Source: Casp-actino8 sp037147055 (lineage in GTDB: Bacteria > Actinomycetota > Acidimicrobiia > Acidimicrobiales > Ilumatobacteraceae). From it: 24,730 nucleotides of DNA. Location of the stretch: positions 1-24,730 of the forward strand of contig JBAWVW010000024.1 of assembly GCA_037147055.1 (NCBI GenBank), in the 5' to 3' direction. A program made the position numbers and the translations under genes. Below are positions 1-6,643 of the stretch, piece by piece; position 1 is the first letter of the stretch; every line of letters starts with the position of its first letter. Below the pieces are notes generated by a model. It saw only the letters and a list, made by a program, of their open reading frames with translations. It had not been told where the DNA came from and did no database searches.

Positions 1-10
1 ATAGTTCCTG

Positions 11-1240
11 CTACATGCGTTCAATAATGGTGGCTGTTCCCATGCCACCACCGGTGCACATCGTGATGAGTGCGGTCTGCTTATCTTGACGCTCAAGTTC
101 GTCCAACGCGGTCTGCATCAGCATTGCGCCACTGCCACCAATTGGATGACCAAGTGCGATAGCGCCGCCATTGACATTGACGTTCTCATTGGTGATTCCT
201 AGCTCGCGCATGGCGCGCAGTGGGATCGCCGCAAAGGCTTCATTGATTTCCCATAGATCAATATCTTTGGTCGTCATTCGCGCACGCTCAAGACATTTCT
301 TTGACGCTGGCGCTGGTGCGGTGAGCATGATCACTGGTTCTGCTCCAGCAACTGCTGACATAATGATTCTTGCGCGTGGCTTGAGCCCGTGTGCCTTGGC
401 ATATTCGGGACTGGTGATCATGATTGCTCCAGCGCCATCAACGACACCTGAGGAGTTGCCAGCATGATGAACATGATCAACAGAACTGATTTCTGGATAG
501 ACCTGACGACACATGTCATCAAATGTGCTGTCAAACTCGGCAAACTTGTGCGCTCCGAGGCGCTCAAATGAGGCTGAGAGACCGGCTAAAGATTCACGCG
601 TTGTCTCGGGTCGCAGGTGTTCGTCTTTGGCTAAGGCAACAGTTCCATCAGGATTGAGGATTGGAATTATGCTGCGATCAAAACGACCTTCCGCTTGAGC
701 AATAGCAGCGCGTTGTTGGCTGATGAAAGCCAACTCGTCGACATCGGCGCGCGTAAAACCACCAATGGTGGCGATCAAGTCTGCAGAAATACCTTGCGGA
801 ACCATGGGAAACAATTCTCGGAGAGCGGCGTTTCCTGAGGTGAAGTCTGGGGCACCATCCGGTGCGGGCCAACGCGACATTGACTCAACTCCTCCAGCGA
901 TGACTAGGTCTTGATGTCCAGCCTGAACTCCCATGGCGGCCCAGGTCACGGCCTGCTGGCCAGAACCACAAAAGCGATTGATGGTGACGCCAGGTGCCGT
1001 GACCGGCCATCCGGCCGCGAGCACTGCCATACGACCGATGCACGCGCCATGATCGCCCACGCTGTTGCCGTTACCGATGATCACATCGTCTACATCAGCA
1101 GTGTCGAAGCCAACCCGCTTCTGAAGCGCATTGAGAACCTGCGCCAAAAGTTCTTGGGGGTGAATGTGATGAAGTGAACCCGTTGCCTTGCCTCGTCCGC
1201 GCGGGCTACGAACTCCATCAATGATCCAAGCTTCAGACAT
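11..1240 (-). CDS. Thiolase (acetyl-CoA acetyltransferase family)
   Basis: A 409-residue degradative-type thiolase, which cleaves 3-ketoacyl-CoA with CoA to give acetyl-CoA and a shortened acyl-CoA at the end of a beta-oxidation cycle. The nucleophilic cysteine is C91 in NRFCGSGQQAV, the catalytic histidine H365 in GHPIGGSGAM, and the second cysteine C395 in CTGGGMGTA, so all three active-site residues are present and the length is normal for the family. No signal peptide; cytoplasmic. The ATG at 1240 is preceded by a strong ribosome site (GAAGGAG, 7-8 bases upstream). It lies 72 bases downstream of the sensor kinase on the same strand but has its own palindromic promoter region. Substrate chain length cannot be read from the sequence; the N-terminal SLHHIHPQELLAQVLNAL stretch resembles actinobacterial FadA-type enzymes for long or steroid-derived chains (recalled, not searched). 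Confidence 0.95.
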   Translation of the reverse strand: MSEAWIIDGVRSPRGRGKATGSLHHIHPQELLAQVLNALQKRVGFDTADVDDVIIGNGNSVGDHGACIGRMAVLAAGWPVTAPGVTINRFCGSGQQAVTWAAMGVQAGHQDLVIAGGVESMSRWPAPDGAPDFTSGNAALRELFPMVPQGISADLIATIGGFTRADVDELAFISQQRAAIAQAEGRFDRSIIPILNPDGTVALAKDEHLRPETTRESLAGLSASFERLGAHKFAEFDSTFDDMCRQVYPEISSVDHVHHAGNSSGVVDGAGAIMITSPEYAKAHGLKPRARIIMSAVAGAEPVIMLTAPAPASKKCLERARMTTKDIDLWEINEAFAAIPLRAMRELGITNENVNVNGGAIALGHPIGGSGAMLMQTALDELERQDKQTALITMCTGGGMGTATIIERM

Positions 1241-1280
1241 GGTCTATCTCCTTCGTATTGGCGGAAAAATCCGCTAAAGC

Positions 1281-1301
1281 ACTATAAACCGTAGTCGGTT
1301 T
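1281..1301 (-). promoter_or_regulatory. Palindromic operator candidate next to a -10 box, upstream of the thiolase
   Basis: A perfect inverted repeat AAACCGTAGTCGGTTT (1286-1301; 6-bp arms, 4-bp centre) abuts a minus-strand TATAGT (1286-1281) that could be the thiolase -10 box. The layout fits a TetR-type operator blocking a promoter, common for actinobacterial fatty-acid genes. The same dyad could instead form a weak hairpin at the 3' end of the kinase transcript. A second small hairpin (GCGGA/TCCGC arms, 1261-1274) lies in the thiolase leader, just upstream of its ribosome site. Confidence 0.4.
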
Positions 1302-1312
1302 TTGGCGAAGAT

Positions 1313-2698
1313 TTATGGTTCGGGCAAATCGAAGCCGACAATGGCTCCGCCATCTTTGGCATTAGCAGCGAAAACAACTCCTTGATGACGATTCACGGCA
1401 TCGGCGACTATGGCCAAGCCAAGACCCGAACCTGGGGCGCTACGAGTTTCTTGTGAGCGATAGAAACGTTCGAAAATGTGTGGCAGGTCAATGTCATTAA
1501 TGCCAGGACCATGATCTCGGACTCGGATGACCCCACCATCAACAGTGATTTCAATGGGCGATCCTTCGGGACTGTATTTGATCGCATTATCGACGAGGTT
1601 GGAGATGGCTCGAAGAAGTTGATTGGTGTATCCCTCGACAGCGTTGCCGCCGCCGTCAATGACGATGATTGGTCGCGCGCTTCGGCGCCGTGAGCGTTGG
1701 GCGATATCTCGAGCGAGAGCCAAAAGGTCAACTGCCGCAACGGGTTCGGCATTCTGCATTTGGTCGGTTGCCAAGTCGACAAGTTCGGCGGTCAGTGTTG
1801 AGAGCTCTTCAACTTCAAGGCGAATATCATGAATCATTGCCCGTCTTTCTTCCTCAGGAATCGCATCAAATAATTCAAGAGATTCAATATTGGTGCGTAG
1901 CGCAGTGAGGGGCGTACGTAGTTCGTGGCTGGCATCGTTGACCAAACGTTTTTGTTGTTCAATCGAGGTTGACAAAGCAGTCATCATTGACGAGAAACTA
2001 CGTCCCAGTTCGCCTACCTCACCTGTGCCCCCAGCGGGGAACTTGATTGTCATGTCGCGTGTCGTTGCCACTTGAGTGGCCGCTGCGCTGAGGCGACGGA
2101 TGGGTTGCGAGAGACGACCAGCAATGATCCATCCTAAAAGCCACGCAGCAAGCGTGGCCAATAACCCAGCCAAAGCCAATCGGACTTTCATGCCCGTGAG
2201 AACTTCTGCAGTGGACTCAAGATTGCGTCCATATTGCACCGCTCCGTGGGTACTCCATGGCACAGCAATAATCCGATATGAAATACCTTGCACATTTACC
2301 GTGTGTAAGAAAAAGTCATCAAAATCGGCACCTCCCGTGGACGCTACGCCGAGATCGCGCGTCTCAATAGGAAGAGCCGGCGATCCTGTAAAGCAAGGCT
2401 CGGCAGTTCCATCAGAGTTGATCAACTGGGCGGCATCAATGGGCTGTAAAAGACCTAGTGGGCAGACATCGTTTTGGCGGATTGGGCTTTGTTCTTGACC
2501 GTTTTCCTGGCCATCGTTTTCTTGACTGTCGTTATTTCGTGGGACGTCCAAGATCCGTGAGGCTGCATCCAGCAGATCGGAATCAACACTCTGTGAAAGT
2601 TCAGCGTCAGTTGATGTGTAGGCAGCAAATGATCCGGCGATGGAGACCAAGGCTGCGATGATCGCCATGGCCCCTCCGATTCTCCAGCGAATTGTCAT
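1313..2698 (-). CDS. Sensor histidine kinase, MprB-like, partner of the 2695-3423 regulator
   Basis: A 461-residue membrane sensor kinase that should autophosphorylate on H258 and pass the phosphate to the adjacent regulator. Order of parts: membrane segment 1 (about 8-28), extracytoplasmic sensor (about 29-170), membrane segment 2 (about 172-193), HAMP (about 194-247), H-box NDASHELRTPLTAL, N-box NLVDNAIKYS (N371), DHGPGI, F-box FERFYRS and G2 box GSGLGLAI. All catalytic boxes are intact. The sensor has an unusual D/E/N/Q/G-rich run at about 56-70 and two cysteines (79, 102) that could form a disulfide. The start chosen is the ATG at 2698: it overlaps the regulator's stop as ATGA and has GGAGGAG five bases upstream. 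The open frame extends 54 codons further up but only into regulator coding sequence. The ligand is unknown; the neighbouring electron-transfer genes suggest a metal or redox cue (inference). Confidence 0.93.
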   Translation of the reverse strand: MTIRWRIGGAMAIIAALVSIAGSFAAYTSTDAELSQSVDSDLLDAASRILDVPRNNDSQENDGQENGQEQSPIRQNDVCPLGLLQPIDAAQLINSDGTAEPCFTGSPALPIETRDLGVASTGGADFDDFFLHTVNVQGISYRIIAVPWSTHGAVQYGRNLESTAEVLTGMKVRLALAGLLATLAAWLLGWIIAGRLSQPIRRLSAAATQVATTRDMTIKFPAGGTGEVGELGRSFSSMMTALSTSIEQQKRLVNDASHELRTPLTALRTNIESLELFDAIPEEERRAMIHDIRLEVEELSTLTAELVDLATDQMQNAEPVAAVDLLALARDIAQRSRRRSARPIIVIDGGGNAVEGYTNQLLRAISNLVDNAIKYSPEGSPIEITVDGGVIRVRDHGPGINDIDLPHIFERFYRSQETRSAPGSGLGLAIVADAVNRHQGVVFAANAKDGGAIVGFDLPEP

Positions 2699-3423
2699 GT
2701 GATCTCCTCCCACTCTGATTCTTGCGGCGCCCTCACGACATAGCCGACCCCACGAATAGTGTGCAGTACTCGTGGTTCTCCGTCTTCTTCTGTTTTGCGA
2801 CGCAGATAACCGATGTAGACATCGAGTGAGCGCGACCCTGTTTCGAAATTGAAACCCCAAATTCGGTCATAGAGAAGATCTCGTTCGAGGACAACACCTG
2901 TATTGGACATCAGCAGTTCAAGGAGATCAAATTCTGTTTTGGTGAGAATGAGCTCACGCTGGCCTCGATAAGCGGTTCGCGCTCGAAGGTCAAGAACCAA
3001 ATCTGCCACGACGAGATTTTGTGTTTCCGGCGAAACCAATGTGCGTCGCAACATTGAGCGCAATCGAGCCGAGAGTTCTTCTAAGGCAAATGGTTTGACA
3101 ACGTAATCGTCTGCGCCAGCATCAAGACCGGCGACGCGATCCGATACTTCGTGGCGCGCCGTCAGCATCAGTATTGGCAATGATTGATATTTTTGGCGAA
3201 TGAGGCGACAGGCCGTTAAGCCATCAACATAAGGCATTGAGACATCAAGAATGACGAGATCTGGATTGAACTCGTCGACTGCCTGAAGAGCTTTTGCACC
3301 ATCATTGACGGCGACAATTTCGTAATTTTGGAAGGTGAGAGCCCGTGTCAAGGAGACGCGAATGCCAGGGTCATCTTCGGCGATCAAGATTCTTGCCGCC
3401 GGTGAAGAGTCGTGAGAAGCCAC
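2695..3423 (-). CDS. OmpR/PhoB-family response regulator, MprA-like
   Basis: A 242-residue DNA-binding response regulator. The receiver domain (about 10-125) has the acidic pocket (EDD at 16-18), phospho-acceptor D60 in VILDVSMP, T88 in LTAR and K110 in VVKPF. The C-terminal winged helix (about 140-235) ends in the typical RGVGYVV hairpin. It is translationally coupled to the kinase by a 4-base ATGA overlap. The start is a GTG at 3423; the hexamer TATGGT lies exactly six bases before it and no ribosome site is visible, so the mRNA is probably leaderless. Its promoter shares a palindrome with the divergent flavin cassette, which points to autoregulation and joint control of that cassette (inference). 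Confidence 0.95.
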   Translation of the reverse strand: MASHDSSPAARILIAEDDPGIRVSLTRALTFQNYEIVAVNDGAKALQAVDEFNPDLVILDVSMPYVDGLTACRLIRQKYQSLPILMLTARHEVSDRVAGLDAGADDYVVKPFALEELSARLRSMLRRTLVSPETQNLVVADLVLDLRARTAYRGQRELILTKTEFDLLELLMSNTGVVLERDLLYDRIWGFNFETGSRSLDVYIGYLRRKTEEDGEPRVLHTIRGVGYVVRAPQESEWEEIT

Positions 3424-3429
3424 GCCTTC

Positions 3430-3458
3430 ACCATAGAGGCTGAATGTAATGCCTGTGT
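3430..3458 (-). promoter_or_regulatory. Promoter of the two-component operon (leaderless)
   Basis: Minus-strand -10 box TATGGT (3435-3430) sits six bases before the GTG start. A 17-base spacer separates it from ACACAG (3458-3453), which occupies the -35 position and lies inside the left arm of the palindrome. The poor -35 match fits a promoter that needs an activator. Confidence 0.5.
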
Positions 3459-3486
3459 AAGAACGGCTTTCTTACACAGGTATTAC
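3446..3486. promoter_or_regulatory. 18+18 bp palindrome, probable response-regulator operator
   Basis: Left arm GTAATGCCTGTGTAAGAA (3446-3463), 5-base centre CGGCT, right arm TTCTTACACAGGTATTAC (3469-3486). The arms are reverse complements at 17 of 18 positions. The palindrome lies between the divergent regulator and flavin-cassette promoters and covers both -35 positions. Because it sits at the 5' ends of both transcripts, a terminator role is unlikely. Binding by the neighbouring regulator is inferred from position. Confidence 0.7.
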
Positions 3487-3502
3487 TCATTTTTGTTACA
3501 TT
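3474..3502 (+). promoter_or_regulatory. Promoter of the flavin electron-transfer cassette
   Basis: ACACAG (3474-3479), a 17-base spacer, then TACATT (3497-3502). This mirrors the opposite-strand promoter exactly about the palindrome centre at 3466. Transcription would start near 3509, giving a leader of about 40 bases with an AGAGGAG ribosome site (3535-3541). Confidence 0.45.
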
Positions 3503-3548
3503 CCTTTCCCTGATCCATGAGGATGAACATGTTCAGAGGAGATAAATC

Positions 3549-3878
3549 ATGGCTACTGATCAGATGATCAATAAGAAAACTTTGACTCTTGTCGGGACAG
3601 TTGTCACTGTGTTAATCGGGGGAATAGGTGTTTCGTTAGCGTTATCCAACTCATCTGCAAAAAACAATGAGAACCCCATAGCGGTGACGACTACATCGCT
3701 GGAGCCTGAGATGAGATTTGGTAATCCGACCACTGTGCCTGAAGAAGTTCCAACAAAAGTGTCCGAACCTAGCACCAGCACGACGAGTGTTTCGGTGCCA
3801 CAACCAGCCAATGCGATATCGGGAGTCATTTCTGACGACGACGGACAAGATCAAGGCGAGCAAGATGACGATGACTGA
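3549..3878 (+). CDS. Small membrane-anchored protein with Thr/Pro linker and acidic tail
   Basis: A 109-residue protein of unrecognised family. It has a short basic start (NKK), one membrane segment or uncleaved signal (about 11-33), a Thr/Ser/Pro/Glu-rich linker (about 45-88) and a C-terminus dominated by Asp, Glu and Gln (about 94-109, ending DDDD). The predicted arrangement is a membrane anchor with the acidic tail outside. The start at 3549 has AGAGGAG seven bases upstream. It is the first gene of the flavin cassette and overlaps the next gene's start by up to 14 bases, so co-expression is nearly certain. The FMN-binding protein two genes on has the same anchor-plus-Thr/Pro-linker design. 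The acidic tail may bind cations such as ferric iron or calcium, but this is conjecture; no catalytic motif is visible. Confidence 0.8.
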   Translation: MATDQMINKKTLTLVGTVVTVLIGGIGVSLALSNSSAKNNENPIAVTTTSLEPEMRFGNPTTVPEEVPTKVSEPSTSTTSVSVPQPANAISGVISDDDGQDQGEQDDDD

Positions 3879-5292
3879 TCGCTCGACGCTGGAAAATACT
3901 TTGGTAGCTGATCGTGCCGAGCTCGATACACGAGCCGTCCCGTCGCTACCAGGCCGAGCGATGGCTCAACCGACGTCGAGTCGCCTATCTGATACTGATA
4001 TCGCAGGAGTGCTTGCCGCTTACAGTTTGTGTGTTGTCGGAATGTGGTCGGTGCACGGCGGCATGACGAAACTTTCACAAGGATGGGGGCCAGCTTGGGC
4101 TTCTGTGACTTCCTTGACTGGACTTCTGACTTCAGCGGTAGCTCTCGTTGCACTTGTTCTTGTTGGGCGTCCGTTATCGCTAGAGCGTCGATTTGGTCTT
4201 GACCGCATGTTTATTTGGCACCGCATGTTGGGCGACTCTATGGGTATCTTGCTTGGTTTGCATGTCGTCGCAGGAACGATTGCCTGGGCAAGCGATTCCG
4301 GTTGGATTAATGCTGTTATCGATCTCACTGGCCGTACTCCTTATATGGCCTTGGCTTTTGTCAGCGCTCTATTAATCGGCATTGTGACAGTTTCCTCTCT
4401 GAAGTCGATCCGCCAAAAACTGGCTTATGAAACTTGGTACTTCGTACACCTACTTGCATATCTCGCCATGGCCATCTCATTTGGTCATCAGATTTATCTC
4501 GGAACAGACCTCGCAGGTGACACTGTGGCGCGCTGGTTTTGGGTTTCATTGCATGTTGCTGTGGTCGCCCTGATGCTGGTCGCGCGATGGGGTCGAACTC
4601 TCAAAGCTTTCGTTCGGCCATTGCGTGTGATGTCAATTGAAAGTGTGGGACACAAGACAGTCGCAATTCAACTTTCTGGAGTAGCCCTCGCCCATCGACA
4701 AGGTGATGCTGGGCAGTTTTGCTTTATTCGTCCTCTGACTCAGGGTTTGTGGTGGCAGTCCCACCCCTACTCAATGTCGGCGGCACCGACGACTGATCGC
4801 ATGCGCTTCACCATCAAAGATCGCGGCGAAGCATCGCATTTAATGACTGGCCTGAAAGTTGGCACGCGGGTCATCGTTGAGGGTCCATTCGGCATCGTCA
4901 CTCCCGATGTCTTGCAAGGTTCCAAAGTGCTTTTTGTAGTCGGAGGAGTTGGCGTTGCGCCCGTGTTGGCAATGGCCCAACGATTAGGACCAGATCATGA
5001 ACCTATTGTTTTATATCGAGCTCATAGTGAAAAGGATTTATTGCATTTCGCAGAGCTGAAGGCGGCTGTTGAACGTCTTGGTGGCAGAGTTTTAACTTTG
5101 ACTGGTCCCACAGCAAAATTAGCGGTGAGGGATCCCTTTTCTGCGAAGGTGTTGACGGCCGCGATTCCCGATATCGCGAAACGGGCGGTCGTCATGTGTG
5201 GTCCAGATCGTCTGTTGCATGCCGCCCGGTCCGGTCTCAAGGCCGCCGGAGTTCCAGCGAGCCGTATTCATTCTGAACATGTGTGGTGGTAA
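3865..5292 (+). CDS. Ferric-reductase-like transmembrane flavocytochrome with FAD/NAD(P)H domain
   Basis: A 475-residue membrane oxidoreductase predicted to take electrons from cytoplasmic NAD(P)H through FAD and membrane heme to an outside acceptor. The N-terminal half has about six membrane segments (about 47-240) with two histidine pairs suited to bis-heme ligation: H119/H133 and H195/H208. The C-terminal half is a ferredoxin-reductase fold: FAD site HPYSMSAAP (about 300-308), nucleotide site VVGGVGVAPVLAM (about 358-370), MCGPDRLLHA (about 444-453) and a terminal EHVWW. The start at 3865 (or 3871) is preferred because it follows AAGGCGAG and overlaps the previous stop; the frame is open upstream to 3718 but only inside the preceding gene. 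As the second gene of the cassette, it is the likely electron donor to the flavinylated protein encoded next. Confidence 0.9.
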   Translation: MTMTDRSTLENTLVADRAELDTRAVPSLPGRAMAQPTSSRLSDTDIAGVLAAYSLCVVGMWSVHGGMTKLSQGWGPAWASVTSLTGLLTSAVALVALVLVGRPLSLERRFGLDRMFIWHRMLGDSMGILLGLHVVAGTIAWASDSGWINAVIDLTGRTPYMALAFVSALLIGIVTVSSLKSIRQKLAYETWYFVHLLAYLAMAISFGHQIYLGTDLAGDTVARWFWVSLHVAVVALMLVARWGRTLKAFVRPLRVMSIESVGHKTVAIQLSGVALAHRQGDAGQFCFIRPLTQGLWWQSHPYSMSAAPTTDRMRFTIKDRGEASHLMTGLKVGTRVIVEGPFGIVTPDVLQGSKVLFVVGGVGVAPVLAMAQRLGPDHEPIVLYRAHSEKDLLHFAELKAAVERLGGRVLTLTGPTAKLAVRDPFSAKVLTAAIPDIAKRAVVMCGPDRLLHAARSGLKAAGVPASRIHSEHVWW

Positions 5293-5294
5293 TC

Positions 5295-5843
5295 ATGAGT
5301 AAAGAAACATTTTCCCGACGAGTTTTACCAACTTTGACATTGATCGGTGCCAGTGGGTTTTTGTTGGCTGCTCTGGATCGTCCGAGCACCGGTGTAGAAC
5401 TTGGTGCGGGTCCGCCACTCAACGGTGATGCTTCTACTGCGACGACAACTACCCTCGCTGTGAGCGCCCCTCCTGAAAGCTCTACCGTTGCACAAAATAC
5501 GGTGGCACAAAATACGGTGGCACCAATTGTGGAAACAACGGTGCCCCCTCCTCCTGAAATTTGCGGTGCCATTATCATCGGTCCGACGATTTCGACGAAA
5601 TATGGTCCAGTTCAGGTTCAGGCGTCGGTTGATGGTCAAGGGTTGGTGTGCTCTTCACAAGGCATTGTCTGGCCGACAGCTGATCGTCAATCAGTTCGGA
5701 TTAACGATCAGGCGATACCTTTGCTTGATCAATGGTCGGTGCATTCTGGGAATGCTTCCTTCAACTCAATTTCAGGTGCTACCTACAGCAGTAGGGCGTA
5801 TAAGAAATCGTTACAAGCAATTATTGACGGTGTTGTCAGATGA
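5295..5843 (+). CDS. Exported FMN-binding domain protein with flavinylation site
   Basis: A 182-residue electron carrier predicted to hold covalent FMN outside the membrane. It has an N-terminal anchor or signal (about 8-28), a Thr/Ala/Pro-rich linker (about 45-87) and an FMN_bind domain (about 90-180). NSISGATYSS matches the ApbE target motif (S/T)GAT, making T163 the expected FMN attachment site. Two cysteines (90, 119) could form a disulfide. The linker contains a 15-bp tandem duplication. The ATG at 5295 is chosen; an in-frame GTG at 5283 is possible. The gene starts two bases after the reductase stop and its last codon overlaps apbE as ATGA. A protein target, its flavin transferase and a membrane electron donor are thus encoded consecutively, as in known extracytosolic flavinylation systems. 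Confidence 0.92.
   Translation: MSKETFSRRVLPTLTLIGASGFLLAALDRPSTGVELGAGPPLNGDASTATTTTLAVSAPPESSTVAQNTVAQNTVAPIVETTVPPPPEICGAIIIGPTISTKYGPVQVQASVDGQGLVCSSQGIVWPTADRQSVRINDQAIPLLDQWSVHSGNASFNSISGATYSSRAYKKSLQAIIDGVVR
5490..5519 (+). repeat. 15-bp perfect tandem duplication in the FMN-protein linker
   Basis: GCACAAAATACGGTG occurs twice in a row (5490-5504, 5505-5519), giving AQNTVAQNTV. The unit keeps the reading frame and a partial third unit (GCACCAAT) follows, so the linker probably changes length by slippage. Confidence 0.9.
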
Positions 5844-6643
5844 CGACGACTCAGGCTCTGCCAGTCATCCGCTCACAGTCAATGATGGGCTCAGTCGTCA
5901 GCGTTCATGTGCATGATGATGCATCGAGCGAGTTCATTGACGCTGTGATCAGTAGCGTTTTTCATGAACTCTCGGTCTACGAATCAATGTTTTCGACATT
6001 TCAGAAAACTAGCGAGATCAGCCGAATTAATTTGGGCGACCTCCATATTCTGGACGCATCTCGTGAAGTGATTGATGTTCTAGATGCGTGTTTCTACTTG
6101 GAAGGAATCAGTAAGGGTGCATTTTCTGCCCATCGCTTGGATGGATCTTTAGATCCGGCTGGCTTTGTCAAAGGTTGGGCCGTTGAGCGTGCATCTCGGC
6201 AATTCGACATTGCGGGCCTACGACTTTGGTATATCTCTTTAGGCGGAGATATACAATTGGGCGATCCACCACGTGACGAGACGACGCAGTTGCATGAGTG
6301 GAACATTGGTATTGCCGATCCACATCATCATGGCGCTGTGGTGACGGGCCTGTCTATGGGACGAGGAGCAGTAGCAACCTCGGGGATTGCTGAACGTTCT
6401 TCCCATCTAGTTGATCCGCGCACTGGTCAGAGTTGTCATTTTTGGTCCTCCGTGACTGTCACTGGACCCAGCCTCACGTGGGCAGATGCCTTCGCTACAG
6501 TTGCGTGCGTGATCGGCGAGCATGGCTTGAACTGGGTTCATCACTTTGAAGGTTACGCTGCCCTCGGTGTTAGGCCGGATGGAACGCTCGTTACAGTTGC
6601 GCGCTCAGGCGAGATTCCTCGCGCAGTCGCAGGGCAGTATTAA
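5840..6643 (+). CDS. apbE: FAD:protein FMN transferase (ApbE)
   Basis: A 267-residue ApbE-family enzyme that uses FAD to attach FMN through a phosphoester bond to a Thr or Ser of a target protein. Family motifs in order: GSVVSV (17-22), DPAGFVKGWAVERA with K111, SLGGDIQ (133-139), GAVATSG (176-182), HLVDPRTG (189-196) and TWADAFATV with the metal-binding D216 and T220. It is slightly shorter than lipoprotein ApbEs, and no signal peptide or lipobox is visible. The ATG overlaps the FMN-binding gene's stop by four bases, so that protein is the obvious substrate. The last 53 bases overlap the 3' end of the convergent aminopeptidase gene; both C-termini look normal for their families, so the overlap appears genuine. 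Confidence 0.94.
   Translation: MTTTQALPVIRSQSMMGSVVSVHVHDDASSEFIDAVISSVFHELSVYESMFSTFQKTSEISRINLGDLHILDASREVIDVLDACFYLEGISKGAFSAHRLDGSLDPAGFVKGWAVERASRQFDIAGLRLWYISLGGDIQLGDPPRDETTQLHEWNIGIADPHHHGAVVTGLSMGRGAVATSGIAERSSHLVDPRTGQSCHFWSSVTVTGPSLTWADAFATVACVIGEHGLNWVHHFEGYAALGVRPDGTLVTVARSGEIPRAVAGQY

Noticed and set aside
2302..2311. TGTGTAAGAA, identical to part of the 3446-3486 palindrome arm, inside the kinase gene
   Set aside because: A single 10-base half-site has a few percent chance of occurring in a window this size and has no partner arm.
2699..2860. 54-codon N-terminal extension of the kinase frame
   Set aside because: It lies inside the regulator gene, is Arg-rich, and the ATG at 2698 has a strong ribosome site and precedes the first membrane segment.
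3718..3864. Upstream extension of the ferric-reductase-like frame
   Set aside because: It overlaps the acidic protein gene, adds no membrane or heme motif, and the 3865 start has a ribosome site.
5488..5916. 142-codon plus-strand frame over the FMN-protein/apbE junction
   Set aside because: Alternative frame of two motif-confirmed genes; composition is Arg/His/Gln-rich without a recognisable domain.
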